From assembly GCA_029718625.1 (NCBI GenBank), contig CM056385.1, forward strand, positions 22,653,282 to 22,717,281: DNA of 64,000 nucleotides, read 5' to 3'. The notes under the pieces were generated by a model. That model did not search any database, was not told the origin of the DNA, and saw nothing but the letters and a program-made list of their open reading frames with translations. Below, piece after piece: positions 24,290-37,335 of this stretch. Source of the stretch: Synaphobranchus kaupii (Eukaryota; Chordata; Actinopteri; Anguilliformes; Synaphobranchidae). Both the position numbers and the translations under genes were made by a program. Every line of letters begins with the position of its first letter. Within the stretch, counting starts at the first letter, position 1.

Positions 24290-24440
24290 GTTAGTGCATT
24301 TTGATGGATTGGCGGCCTGTCCAGGGTGTATTCCTGCCTCTTGCCCAATGCATGCTGGGATAGGCTCCAGCACCCCCTGCGACCCTGATCAGGAATAAGC
24401 GGGTTAGATAATGGATGGATGGATGGATAGTGCATTTTGG
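24290..24440 (+). mobile_element. SINE 3' part with GATG tail and target duplication
   Basis: The body 'cccaatgcatgctggg' and 'aggctccagcaccccc' is followed by a (GATG)n tail. 'tagtgcattttg' occurs on both sides (about 24292-24303 and 24427-24438), a 12-bp target duplication as made by LINE machinery. The copy is 5' truncated. Confidence 0.8.
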
Positions 24441-24772
24441 ATGGTGAAAGTACTTGACTGAGGTGATATGAAGCTGGCGGAAACCGTGAGGACACATCAT
24501 GCCGTAGTCAGGGGAGGATTGCGCTGGGGAAAAAAAGTTGTGTTTCTGGAAGGCGTTCTGGGCGAGGCCGCTAACCCCTCCATCCGCCTTCATCAGTAAA
24601 GCAGTGGAGCTGAGGGCTTATTGGTATTTTGCTTGGTTACTGCAGAGAGCTGAAGCGCAGACGGGCCAGAGAGTTGGGGGGTGGAACAACACTGCCCCAG
24701 TGGTATGCCACAGCAGTCAGCTGTTCGCACCTCCTACACATTGCTGCTGGGCTAAAGACTGTTAGTTTGATG

Positions 24773-24774
24773 TA

Positions 24775-24805
<31 letters not shown>

Positions 24806-24924
24806 CTGGATGTGTGAAAAGGATTGGCAGCAGCAGCACGTTCAAATGGTGTCCTTCTGATCGATGAATCGCTTGAACTCGAGAACGGGACAAAGTGGAA
24901 ATACTCGTTGCCATTGCAACCACA

Positions 24925-24995
<71 letters not shown>
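24773..24995. repeat. Two (CA)n tracts
   Basis: (CA)n at 24776-24800 and a longer run at 24926-24994, separated by about 125 bp of unique sequence. They create spurious His-Thr/Val-Cys frames. Confidence 0.95.
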
Positions 24996-25000
<5 letters not shown>

Positions 25001-25371
25001 ATTTGCCAACACCAGAAAAAGCAACAACAAAAAATCCCAGTAGTTGGAGCTACTGACATTGTTTCCATGGCAGCTGGGGACTATCTTCATCTGAAAATGT
25101 TGTATTACTGCGGTTTTTTATCAGTAACTCAGTGCGCTTATTTTTAATCAAAATACATATACATTTGGACACCAACAAACAACATTAATGCACCTGATTT
25201 GAATGATGACGTGTATATTGAAGAGACATCATCTCTCAGAAGAGATGTTCTCCCCTATCTCCCATAAGAAAAACTGGAATTGCTTTTGTATAGACTGGGA
25301 GTGCATTGAGATTGATGGTCGTACGCCCAACACCAGAGAGCAGGAAGTTACCAAACAAAAGAGAAAGACGG

Positions 25372-25913
25372 TGTCATTATTTGAGTTCTGTGTTGTATTT
25401 TTCTGTTACCTCGTGTTTCGGTTGTGTTCGGTGTTCTTCATGTGTTTTTGTTTTCTTTCTCCGTCTCCCATCCATGTGCTTGTGTTTTCACTTCCCCATT
25501 GTGTCAGCCCCGCCTCTCATCTCCTGATTACCTGTGTGTTTCACCTGCCCCGCTGCTCACCTGTTTCTCGTTTGCTTGTTAGTTCTGTGTATTTAAGTTC
25601 CACTCTGTCTTGTCTTTTTGTCGAGTTCGTCACAGTTGCCTGCTTTGCTCTGTTTCGGTACAAGCCTTTCCTGACCCGTGTTTTGCTCGTTCCTTCGTGT
25701 GCCTGCATGATTTCTGTTCTCCTGACTTTTTGATTTTGTTTCTTGACTTCGCTTTTTTGATTGTGCGTTTGTACTTTTGCCGCGATCACCTGGTTTTGAC
25801 TACTGCCTGTTCCTGACTTCGATCCTGCCTTCTCCTTGAGGCTTTTGCCACTAATAAACTTCAGTTAATTTTTCTAGTCCTGTCTGCGCTTGAGTCCGTA
25901 CTGCACCCTGACA
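25372..25913 (+). mobile_element. Solo LTR (probable Ty3/Gypsy type)
   Basis: Begins TGTCATTATTTGAG and ends CACCCTGACA, so the ends are TGTCA...TGACA. Flanking 5-mers are gacgg and gacag (4 of 5 identical). Internal order fits an LTR: pyrimidine-rich U3, TATA-like tatttaag at 25590, and polyadenylation signal aataaa at 25853. No internal retroelement domain adjoins it, so it is a solo LTR left by recombination. The 176-codon open frame across it is a by-product of its skewed composition. Family assignment is by resemblance only. Confidence 0.7.
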
Positions 25914-27915
25914 GACAGAACTCTTGTCAGGGTTGAGTTGAAGGTTTTCTAGTTCAAAATTTTACTTATTTCCTTCACTTTACTTTCATATTTCTTTGGG
26001 CACCAAAAATGTAAAAAAAAATGTTTTTATTACCTGGTAAGATGGATTGGATTAGGTAAGACAGCAGCAAACACTAAGTGTGAGAAGGAAAAGGAAGAAG
26101 GAGGAATACAGATAGTAAGTGACCAAACAGGAGCTGGATTGGGGCATACGAACACGTCTCCACCCCGGCACAAGACACTCAAGCTGGCAGACAGAGGGGG
26201 GATGTCTCTTAACAGAGAAGAGACACTAAGCCGTGGGGCAAAGGCTAACCAAAAACCCAGTGAACCATGGAGCCATACAAGAAAAGAGACAAAAGATAAG
26301 TGCAGAGATATAACAAATGTGCTCATTTTCTTCATCTCCACATCTCTCTCCGCTTCAAATCTTATAGGATTCTTGCCGGTGATAGGAAGGTTGCTTCCTA
26401 ATTTGATTGGTGGAGGGGAGCCTTGCCTGAGGTGGTTTCATTCAGGGAAGCTGGAGGAAGCTGCTTCCTTCACAGCTACAAACATCAGCTGGCATCATAG
26501 GAATATTATTCATATCAGTATTGGACCATGGAATTTAATGTCTGTTTAGCTTTAAAACTCTAATTAACTCTTTAATTATGAAAGATTAATAAGATGAATT
26601 GCAGTTTTACTAAGTGCGAGTTAATGTTTTTGTAGTGCAGTAATAAGCACCATGTAATGCCTCATATAGTGTCATAAGCATAACTTAGCATTATAACCAG
26701 TTTATAAGATCTGCCTTATAAAGAATATGTGCTATGTGATGTGTGTGTCCCTCCTAAGGCTTATCATTGTAGGCTTCATCACCTTCATAACCAGTTGTTA
26801 CAAGGTTGTTATAACTAGTCACTGTTTGGTTAGTGTTTAGTTCTGGCAAGAGTTATGGTAATTTCAAGAAGTGAAAAAGGGGCTCTATTTCCTGGTGAAC
26901 TGCGAATAGGCACAGTCAGTCATGCGGCACATGGGGTACTGGGCGTGACTAACGAATTAGCTCCCAGCACTGGTGGTCAATGGGCTGAATATTTATCAGT
27001 GGATGTGTTGCAGCTGGATTCAACCATAGCCAATCAATCTATTTTCAGTGCCTTTATGAGCTGTGCGCTTTGCAACATGTTGATAATCTTCGTTGGTAGT
27101 AAAAGAGGATAGATCTATTGTACATTGATATCGCAAAAAAAAGTATAGGCTACTATCAATGCATGTCTAAAATCACAACTACGTAGGCTTATATATACTT
27201 AATCATTTGTGTATTAGTCCTATTGTTTTTTATAGGATATTTAAGTACAGTGATGGCCATCAGATTATCTATAAATTGTCACTAAACTGTTATCTATATA
27301 GATAAATGTGTGCCTTTGTGTGGTAGCTTATGATCAGATCAAAAACGTCTACGACGTAAAAAAAAGCAAAGTTACTCACGCATAGCCTACATAGCGCTGT
27401 CTATAAGTTCTTAATTCCAACTTGCAAAAACTAGGCCTGCCTTTGAAAGTCTTGATATCAAAATGTGGCCAAGTTACAACTAACAATATTGCCTATCGTA
27501 GCTCACACTAAATAAACTAGCTCTATTCCAAAGCAATGCTATCCAAACTTTCCTAAATTATTTAATGCAACTTGGCCCTGTGTTTCTTCATCTTTGCATG
27601 TGAAGAGATTGTGCCTCATGGAACAACATATGATTTCAATGAATGTTTTTAACAGTTGATTAATAATTACACTCCAGAAAGGATATGGTTGTACTTTGTT
27701 GGCAAGTTTACTTTAGAAAATTTACAGGTTTTAAAATGTTAACTGCTGCTACAGCATTCTTTACAATTCACAAACAGACATTTATATGAAGAAACATTAT
27801 GTACAATAGAGAAAGGGGTGATGAATAAATAAATGCAGATTGTGGTAGTAAGCTGTTTCGTGAAACTGTTCTGTCGGCCCAAGAAAGCCCCATATGCAAG
27901 CTGCTACTGTATATA

Positions 27916-28215
27916 CAGTGCCTTGGAAAGTATTCACCCCCCTTGCCATTTTTCCTATTTTGTTGCATTACAACCTGTAATTTAAATAGATTTTTATTTG
28001 GATTTTATGTAATGGACCAACACAAAATAGTCCAAATAGGTGAAGTGAAATGAAAAAAAAAACTTGTTTTAAAAAATTTAAAAAAAATAAAAAACTGAAA
28101 AGTGGTACGTGCATATGTATTCACCCCCTTTGCTTTAATGTATTTTTAAAGTATCATATTTAATATTTGGTCGCATATCCTTTGCATGCTGTTACTTCCT
28201 GAAGTCTGTGACCCA
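27916..28215. mobile_element. Truncated Tc1-like terminus
   Basis: Starts with 'acagtgccttggaaagtatt' and 'cacccccttg', the typical fish Tc1 inverted-repeat end, followed by 'ttgttgcattacaacc'. A second internal copy of 'gtattcaccccctttgc' is at about 28116. No opposite terminus or transposase was found. Confidence 0.7.
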
Positions 28216-28410
28216 TCAACATCAAAAGACTCTCGATATCTTATTTTCAGGTACTGTTACAAGCGATACTATAACCTCTCTGCATTTGAATGGATCTCTA
28301 TGGGAATTGGGGGGTGAGACTAGATTCAGATGTAAATTACGCTGGTACAGTATGGAACACATGACTGGCTAAATGGCAGTAAGTCATCAAGGGTCTAAGG
28401 TATCAAACGA

Positions 28411-28590
28411 GCCCAAAACCATCACTCTGCGGCCACATATGGAGTAGATGTGGATGGCTCACTGCAAGGGTTATTTCTCCTGACTCATTTTCCTATAAAA
28501 CTCTATGGGGAAAAAAGTCAGGAGAAGAAACCCTTAAAGTGATCCATCCACATCTACTCCATATGTGGCCGCAGAGTGATGGTTTGGGAC
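28411..28590. repeat. 75-bp-arm hairpin
   Basis: Arms 28411-28485 and 28516-28590 are inverted copies around a 30-nt loop. The middle 41 nt of the arms ('aaccatcactctgcggcc' onward) are perfectly complementary. It could be a compact MITE or an RNA hairpin precursor. No target duplication is visible. Confidence 0.8.
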
Positions 28591-31500
28591 TCTCGGTGCT
28601 GTATAGGTATGGGGCATGCCCCACCAAGCCATAACTTGGCGGATGGCATACCTGCCATCCCAATATTATAATAAAACAAAGTCCACCATATACTGAAATG
28701 GCCCATGTAGAAACTAGCTTAATTGTATATTTAAATGCTAAACTAAACAACCATTGACAAATTATTTCACATTGCAACATTATGCATTGATATTATACTC
28801 ATTTTCAATAATCAAGTATTCAATCGTGCATTTGGACAACATCATTTGCGAATAAACGAAAATCAGGAATACAAGTTAATCCATTCACCAAAGACTATTC
28901 ATAAACACCATAGCTACAACCGTACAACACAATTGATTGAACTGTAGAATACCGATAATCATAATTAGGACTGAGCCTAGGCTACAGTGAGTAGTCTAAA
29001 TCATTTCAAGTGATGAAATGAGCTTCACTTTCCGTTCTTAATAAATTTTTAAAAAAGCTTTGAAAAAAAAACTGACACCCTTGACATTTTTATGGTAAAA
29101 TGTTTGCTGCCAGTCTTTTTTTTACAGTGTAAGCTAAATTCCAATGCCATACATTGCCCACGGGCACTGAAACCAATTAAAGCAAAAAACTACAGATTGT
29201 CCACATCAACATTGCTTTTAATGCGTTCGTCAACACACCTTCGTTTGCCATATAGGAACTAGGTAGCTAGTGTAGACTTCAATGTAATTGAGTTAAGAGG
29301 TACGTTCTTATCTCTATACTTGCAGTGAGAGTGAATGTATGCACCAAGTTTGACAAATACAGGAATTAACCTAACATAAAAAAACAATGAACAATAAATG
29401 CAAAGGATGCATTTTTCCTGCTTGGGGGATTTATATTAAAGTCAAATTGGACAGCATATGATCCACAAAAACTGTATTGGTTTTTGAATAGGTTATGATA
29501 ATGCCTATTCAAAACTTGCTTGGGTAAGCCCCGAAATTAGCAACTCGCCATATGCTGGGCTGCGATTTGCACCATAAACCTGGTTTGAGCAGGCGGGTGG
29601 TGCAGGCATGAATCACAGTCTAATTTCACTGCAAAATTGCAATGAGATCCACCATAATTGTGCTGTGATCTGGACTGAGACACCCCACACACCAGCTCTC
29701 CTCCCACACTGTGATTCACCAAATTACCAAATGGGCTTAAGCACGTGAAAATCCATGACAAAATTGCCACTTTGCCAGTGCGACGGCTTGCCACAAGCCA
29801 TGTGTGAGCCGGAAAATAGAGCCCAAGGAGTCGCGAAGCTTAAATCTTAAAATAGAGCCAGAAGAGTTACAAAACTTAAATCTCTAAGTTTATTTTTTTT
29901 GTACTTTGGGAAACTCGGTTTCACGCTGTTGTTGGGAGAGTGATCGGTTAATGCTTAAGATGAAGCCAGGCCACTGGGGCCAAAAAAAAGCTTTCTGATT
30001 GGCTGTATAGAGATGACTGGAGCTCTTTGACTGACTAGTGTTTCAGCTTCACTCATGTAAGAGGATGAAAAATAAAAAGCAGAGTTTACAAGGTCATCGG
30101 AGATGAAGAGATGAATCTTCCACCCTCATTGGCTGCGTGGGAGTGAATGGCAAAAAAAACAAAAACCTGAGCACTCAGGAATAGAACTGCAGGGCTGACA
30201 TTGTATTCAGTTTCCTCTGGAGTCAAAGAGCAATACCTGCACCTGAAAATGGATAGAAATGTCTTCGCTAAATGCTAAATCCTTAAGTGAACTGAAGAAA
30301 CTACCCTTGTGGTCAAAGGGTAGCTACCAGATTCGGGCTTGTAACAACTGCATTTGTTTCATATCAATAACGTAATAAAGGCTGTCTTGCACAAGGATGA
30401 GGCATAAATAAAATATGAAGATATGGCGAATTAGGTGTTTTTTAAAATTATTTCTTTGTCCTCCGCACCTTCCCTCACAAAAAAAAATCTGTGGTGAAGT
30501 CAGTTGATTCTTGCCATATAGTGAATGCATTTTTTCCCCTCGCTTAAACATTGAGCTACAAAGCTGACATGAAAAATGTTTATACAGGGTAATCAAGGAA
30601 GCCAAAAGCAATTATATGTCAGGGACATATAAAATTTGTCAGGGAAAAATATTTAACAATAAACCTTCCTCTGTCCCAGCCACTATGACCACCCTGCTCG
30701 CAACCCCAATTACCCTTCCACATGGTACTCATTAAGCCTAATAATCAATCCAATTATGCAGTTGTTTGTTTAGATGGAGCAAAAACCAGGAATATCTCTG
30801 GCACTTCAGGACTAGGGTTGCCAAACCCTGTCCTAGGCAATTAAAGTGGGTAGGAAATGTTGGGGCAATTATCTGGTGGATGTAGACACCAGGGGCCACA
30901 TGTATAAAATTCTGAGTAAAAGAATGCGTAAAAGAATGCGTAAAAGAACGCTCAGGGTGAAAGTCGGAAATTTGCTTTAAAAAAGTCTTGCATTTTCTAC
31001 CTCTGCCTTTCTGTCACGGTGTCACCATATCACACGGACTTCAAACATTGTGTACGTATGGTGTTCATCATGTGCAGAGGTATGCAGATTCTCACAGCAG
31101 GTGTTATTTTGTGTGGCTTTCTGATGGCATTTTTCTACTCAGCACTGTTTAAACATGTGGCCTCTGAACTAACACCCATATTCTTTCAAAAAGTGTCATG
31201 AAATGACCATAGATGAGTTATGACCTCAGTTTAAGGTCTAATCTGCGCAGCACACTGCCTCTGTCACTGTGCTATGGCAAACTCTCCTGCTATTAGCCCT
31301 CTCCCAACAGCAACCTAGTGCTCCCAAGAGGTCACATGTCCAAGTGTAAATCCTGCCCAGCCCTGCTAATCTTCAGCAGATTGATGTGAGAAGGCTACAG
31401 AGTGTGGCTCTTGGCCTTCTGTAATGAGCAATGTGGTTATGCCCCCTTATTAGACAGATGATGGACTGCTTTTTACTGGTGCAGCCATTATGCATACATT

Positions 31501-32254
31501 ATCTCATTTCACAGCATAGTTGTCACCAAGATGTATTATCAGGCCTGACTGGCAGGTTTCTCAAAAAATCACAGTTCTGATTGGTCACATGACTTGTGAT
31601 TCCCAGACGAGTTCAAAAGTTCAAAATATTTTTTTAAACCGTGTACAATATACAAGTACAGACTGTATGCATTAAAGATATGCTGTACAGAGAACAGACA
31701 ACAGGAAATAAATGGGATGGGTAGGCAATAACTCTAAACAGCAGTTTTACATAAATATGCTATACTGCTTGAAGCTGAATTACAGCCATTCTGTTTTAGG
31801 TATAATGCCCAAAGAGAGTCTGAAACAAATGCATTTCTCAATGCAAAATAAAATGCAGTAATTTACAGCTTTTATGTTGGCTGGCTCGATTTTTACTTGG
31901 CGTGTGACTGTGCCGTCACGACACTTGCTTTCATACCTGATGGTCAGCGATGAGCACTGGCCACCTGGGAATCACAACGTGGCGTGTGGCCAATCAAAAT
32001 TCTCGACACAACATGAGGCCAAAACTGTTCTTTCAGTCTTTTACCGCAGATATAAAATATACCACCATTTTAAACCTGTGGAGGCCAGTCCCCTGTGAAG
32101 CAATTGATACATATTGAACACAAATCTTGAATAATTTGTTTATCAATTCATTGAAGTAAAAGAGAAATATTTAGCAAATTTAAAAAAAGAATATTTAAAC
32201 TGCAACGTGGAGCCCCATGTCCCTAAACTGTAAGCCCCCTCTTGAACAGGATTG

Positions 32255-33082
32255 GTCCCTCTCTCCTTCCTCCTCCCTCCTTCTCTCTTTCTGTGTGTAA
32301 AGTCCCTCTCTCCTCCCTCCTCCCTCCTTCTCTCTGTGTGTACAGTCCCTCTCTCCTTCCTCCTCCCTCCTTCTCTCTTTCTGTGTATACAGTCCCTCTC
32401 TCCTTCCTCCTCCCTCCTTCTCTCTGTCTGTGTGTACAGTCCCTCTCTCCTTCCTCCTCCCTCCTTCTCTCTGTCTGTGTGTACAGTCCCTCTCTCCTTC
32501 CTCCTCCCTCCTTCTCTCTGTCTGTGTGTACAGTCCCTCTCTCCTTCCTCCTCCCTCCTTCTCTCTTTCTGTGTGTACAGTCCCTCTCTCCTTCCTCCTC
32601 CCTCCTTCTCTCTGTTTGTGTGTACAGTCCCTCTCTCCTTCCTCCTCCCTCCTTCTCTATTTCTGTGTGTACAGTCCCTCTCTCCTTTCTCCTCCCTCCT
32701 TCTCTCTTTCTGTACAGTCCCTCTCTCCTTCCTCCTCCTTCCTTCTCTCTGTCTGTGTGTACAGTCCCTCTCTCCTTCCTCCTCCCACCTTCTCTCTGTC
32801 TGTGTGTAGTCCCTCTCTCCTTCCTCCTCCCTCCTTCTCTCTGTCTGTGTGTACAGTCCCTCTCCCCTTCCTCCTCCCTCCTTCTCTCTTTCTGTGTGTA
32901 CAGTCCCTCTCTCCTTCCTCCTCCCTCCTTCTCTCTTTCTGTGTGTACAGTCCCTCTCTCCTTCCTCCTCCCTCCTCTCTCTGTCTGTGTGTACAGTCCC
33001 TCTCCCCTTCCTCCTCCCTCCTTCTCTCTTTCTGTGTGTACAGTCCCTCTCTCCTTCCTCCTTCTCTCATTCTGTGTGTTCA
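32255..33082 (+). repeat. 47-bp pyrimidine minisatellite, about 17 units
   Basis: The unit is pyrimidine-rich (tccctctctccttcctcc, then ctccttctctctgtctg) and ends tgtgtgtacag. Fifteen units keep TACAG at the end. On the sense strand of camk2a each unit is a polypyrimidine tract plus AG, a splice-acceptor-like module with CU-rich (PTB-type) and UGUGU sites. No unit has a good 5' splice site, so none defines an exon. Because 47 is not a multiple of three and the unit lacks stops in every phase on both strands, 200-300 codon frames open in several registers; these are not proteins. Confidence 0.95.
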
Positions 33083-33355
33083 CAATTCAATTAAATTATA
33101 TTAAAATTGCTTTATTGCCATGCCATGCTTATAGATATTGCCAAAGCTTAGCAATTACTAATTCATTACTAATTAGTTACAGCAAGCAACCAGTAGTATA
33201 ATCTTGAAGAAAGGATTGATTAGACTATTTTAGGGGCCGTAAAAAAAGTGATTTCCCTCAATACTGATTAGTATTGATGAATTATCGAGTGTTGTAGTGA
33301 TTAACATGATAACAATAATACAAGAACAATAATATGATGATTACATAACAGTAAT

Positions 33356-33357
<2 letters not shown>

Positions 33358-33394
<37 letters not shown>
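33358..33394. repeat. (CT)n microsatellite
   Basis: About 18 CT units, just downstream of the pyrimidine array. Confidence 0.95.
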
Positions 33395-33398
<4 letters not shown>

Positions 33399-33977
33399 TG
33401 CTGTCTTACTGGCTGTTTCAAACTGCATACACAAGCATGCCAGTCATTTTCTCATTCTCAAATGAGGTCAAGGAATTGAGCAAAAAAGTAAATAAATAAT
33501 AATGTATGTGCCATGTAAAATATCTATTTTTTTATTTTACATGGTCTTACCAACACTCGCTCCCATAAATATAATGTTATGTAACTGTACTCATCCTTTA
33601 TTGATGAGTAGTTTCTGGTGGTTCATTTTCCATTTTCAAATGCAAAAATGTCACGTCATCCTAACAACAAAAGTGCTATTAAGATGTTAAATGTCATCAT
33701 AACGTGGGCTGCTGGGATGCCCCATGGAGGTAGGGGTTCACACAGAGCCGCAGGTGTCTCTGAAAGCAGGCCACAGCATTAAGGCACGTTGGAGTCGGAG
33801 GAAAAAGCTCCTCATGGCCTGGATGAAAGGCTTTTTTATGCAGTGCCTGATGAAGCCCTGACCGCCTGCAGCCAGCTCTGAATTATTAATTACCATAGCA
33901 ATCACCGTGTCACTGTCCGTGCTCAGCCACTTTGGGACACGGCCACTGCCCATGGTGCTGATGGTGTCATACAGCGG

Positions 33978-33991
33978 GAGAGAGAGAGAGA

Positions 33992-34037
<46 letters not shown>
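33978..34037. repeat. (GA)n microsatellite
   Basis: Interrupted GA tract of about 60 bp. Confidence 0.95.
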
Positions 34038-34435
34038 TGAGTGGGGAGGGGTAGGGTAAGCACTCCCCAAGCCACACCAGAAATTCCAGTTACAGTGGAA
34101 TTGATAACAGTGCTCGCACTGACTGATAACAGTATGTACAGGGAATCGATTATATATGTGTGTACTGTGCACAAGACTGTACAGAATGATGTGATTAAAA
34201 GGGTGATATACAGTATGTCTGTTTTGTATCATTAAAGCGCTTGGTTCTTCAATCGATGTTATCTTGTCTTGGAGTAAAATAGTTATTGATGTAGTCAGTT
34301 CAGAATATGGGGAACTCCATATGTCTTGCTGCCTCATGCCCTGACTGCTCCAAATTCAATGACACAAAGGTTCCTCTATGTACCTAATTTATTTTGTCCT
34401 GCCCTACAACGGAGCTGGTAGGAAAGGAGTTTGGT

Positions 34436-34545
34436 GTGTACGTGTGTGCGGACAGGCATGCGTGCGTGCGTGTGTGCGTGCATGCATGTGTGTGTGTGTG
34501 TGTGTGTGTGTCTGTGTATAAGTGTGTTTGTTTGTGTGTGGTGTC
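34436..34545. repeat. GT-rich microsatellite
   Basis: Mixed GTGC/GT tract with a pure (GT)n core at about 34489-34511. Confidence 0.9.
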
Positions 34546-35724
34546 TGTGTACATATTGGTAGCCTCTAGGACATTGGTCAGGTGTGTCCCCACCAATTTT
34601 AAAATCAAACTTACGCCCCTTGCCTGAAGCACATGGACTGCTTGGCTGGCCCCACCCATAGAGGCCAGCATATCCCGTGTGCCATTGTGTTCCACAACCC
34701 TTTAATAGTGACCCATTGCACCCCCCAAAAGCTGTCACCCCACGGTACCAAATTGCACAGCTAAAGTTCACATCTAGGGCTGAATCCCATTCTCTAGACG
34801 TGTGGACTGAAAGGCGTGTTCCACGAGGGCTCAGCGCTGTCCCACTGTAAAATGGGGAAGTGCGTGAGGGCTCTCTCTCGCGGACTCTTCAAGCCCTTTG
34901 TGCACTGTCACAAGCCGTGACACACCCCTGGGAGGGAGAAGTGGCAGTTCCGAGTTTGCACCATACATTTCCACATGGAGAGAGAGAGAGAGAGTGCACC
35001 CATACAGACAAATAAAAACCCACACAGACAAATAAAAACACTTTCACCCTTCCCCCTCGTGTTTCAGGCAAAAACAATAAATGACACTGCATGAACCCGC
35101 ACAATAAAACAACTAGGCTAGTTCCTTTTTTTTCACCCCCCCTGTTATTTTCCTTTCAAAAGTCATTAGAATTCACTTAGGCTATTTCTAAGCTTTTCAG
35201 CACACCCCCTGGCTTATTTACAGTTCTCATATGCCTGGCTCAGGTGGTGGATGACTCGCCTCTTCCTCTCTTGCAATATAAATTTGAGCTGCGTCTCCGT
35301 CTCTCAGTAACTCGCATGTCACATGATATCGGACACTTTGTCCCGTTTCACCCTTTATATACCCCTCAAGTTCACTCGTTCCTTGTCCACTCGTGGTCTC
35401 ACCTGTCCCCAGAAATACGCCAGTAAAGTCAGCGAGTCCATAGTCCGTGTGTCCAGAGGGCTCTGTTTGGGATTGGGCATAAATGTCAAAATCTCTATAA
35501 ACGGACTTGGAAAGTTCGAGTAAATGCACTGTGAGCGGCATCAAACGCATTATAATGCAAATGTAATAATAGCTTCCCTCCATGGGTGAAGTGATGCTCC
35601 CAGCCACTGTTTGACCCCAGTGTGAGAGTCGTATCCAGGAACCAGCTCCTTAATTGGTTGAGCTGCCCGACAGCCAATGTTCCAAATGCTTCCATATCCT
35701 TTTGTTTGTGAGTCGGGTTATGTT

Positions 35725-35945
35725 ACCCAGCGCGGTACATGCTTTGGGGCGGTGCCTGTGCCTGTTCTTTGGCAGCAGCAGGTTAGGAACGCTCCTGGCG
35801 TGGCCACGCTGAGACGCTGAGCGCCGGATGCCCCGCCACGCGCCCGCCGTGCCGCCGCTGAGCCGCCGCCCGCCAGCGCGACACCGGCACGTCTCTGTAC
35901 CCCTACGGGAGGCAGAGCGTCGTCGGCAGTCTGACGCCCCGTCAA
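35725..35945. promoter_or_regulatory. CpG-dense patch in intron 2
   Basis: I count about 29 CpG dinucleotides in about 220 bp, in an otherwise AT-rich, CpG-poor intron. GGGCGG-type boxes and runs such as 'ccgccgtgccgccgctg' are present. A CCAAT motif (minus-strand reading) lies near 35655. It could be an internal or antisense promoter. A 126-codon minus-strand frame at 35227-35607 lies downstream in that direction but has no recognisable domain. It could also be a GC-rich repeat. Confidence 0.4.
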
Positions 35946-36021
35946 TCACACACCACCCACGGGAGAGAGGCCGTCTGAGTCAATAGTCACACGCCACGTC
36001 TGCATGCATGCCTGCGCATGG

Positions 36022-36120
36022 GAGAGACAGAGAAATAGAGAGAGAGAGAGACAGCGAGAGAGAGAGAGGGAGAGAGAAGGAGAGAGAAAGACAGAGGGGG
36101 GAAGAGAGGAGAGCAGAGAG
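36022..36120. repeat. GA-rich tract
   Basis: Interrupted (GA)n purine tract of about 100 bp. Confidence 0.9.
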
Positions 36121-37335
36121 TTTACTACCGTGTTTGCTAGAACAATGGATTGTGGGATACTGGCAGTGCAGATCAGTGATACTGTACGTGTGCCCTTTCC
36201 TCTGGCCTCAGTGTCCCTTACCCCTTTTCCTCTCACATGGTTCCTAAATCTCACATTGAGCACTTCAGTGTGTAACTTTTTAGCAACCTTTTTGGACCTT
36301 ATTAACAGCCAGTTAGTGCAAAATGGGTTGCCTCATGAGGTGGACAACCTTCCTCAAACTCATCCAGTGTTACCTGGTTAGCAGAAAATCCCCTATTAAT
36401 GGGCGTTTTTCGAGTTAGTGGGTGAAAAAATAGATCTTGCATATATTTCAGCTTTGTATGCTTCTAAATAATTTCTTCACCTTCCATAGTTTCCAGCAAG
36501 TTTCTAGCCCGAAGCATTGCTAAAGTACGTATGTGTAGTGAGGTTTGGTCACGTTTATTCAGAATTAATTAAGTTCAACACTCAATTAGAATTCTATACG
36601 TCAGTAGAGCCCAACTTAGTGAAATAACGTAGACACGACAATGGGTTGGAAAAATGACATATGTTTTATTGGCTACAACTATGAATATATGAATAATAGA
36701 AACAATAATTGACATAACATTCTATGACTTAATCTTAATCGGAGGAAATTATAATTATGTGACGGCTAAATATAGAAGCTAACAGTCCTACCATTAACAA
36801 AGGTTAGTTTGTGTTATGGGTTAATGACACGCTAAACTATATTTTGTGGTTAGCTCCTTTTATCAGTCTCATACATATACAGTTTTAACGGTGTAAAACT
36901 ATAAGGTCGGGGAAATTGTTTATTCCCGACCGAAACACGCATAGCAAAACAAAATACAAACAACAGTAGGAACCAGCAGTAAAATGACCTCAACAGGGTA
37001 TTACAGGTTTTAGCCTATCAATTGATGTCAGTGCTAAATAAAATGCGTTTCAATACTTAACGGTGACAAAGGGAGGCCAGTCCCGATTCTGTAATGTCCC
37101 GGCAGGTGCGTGGACTCCTGGAGACCTCTTCTCCAAAGTCGGGTCACAACAGGTTTCCAGTCAGGTCGACATGGACGTACACAGGTCTCCACTTGGGTCC
37201 GGCCACAAGGGAGACAGTAGAGGAACAGTTTGAAGAAACATGTCCTCAACACGTCAACACGCTGTTGAGAATAAACCAGCTTGGTTTATTCTGTGGACAG
37301 TGGCAGGCCAACTCTGTCTCGGTGAGGGTTTCAGT

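Noticed and set aside
25203..25733. 176-codon open frame
   Set aside because: It runs across the solo LTR at 25372-25913 and reflects T-rich, stop-poor composition. No retroelement or host domain.
29540..29826. Possible Harbinger end (aaaatagagccc near 29813)
   Set aside because: Only one terminus of the GGGCTCTATTTT type is present and the left end is not recognisable.
32223..33201. Open frames of 185-319 codons on both strands
   Set aside because: They come from a stop-free 47-bp tandem repeat read in all phases. Low-complexity Ser/Pro/Leu or Arg/Glu/Gly composition, and no domain.
35227..35607. 126-codon minus-strand frame next to the CpG-dense patch
   Set aside because: No recognisable domain or splice context. 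It was kept only as context for the possible antisense promoter.
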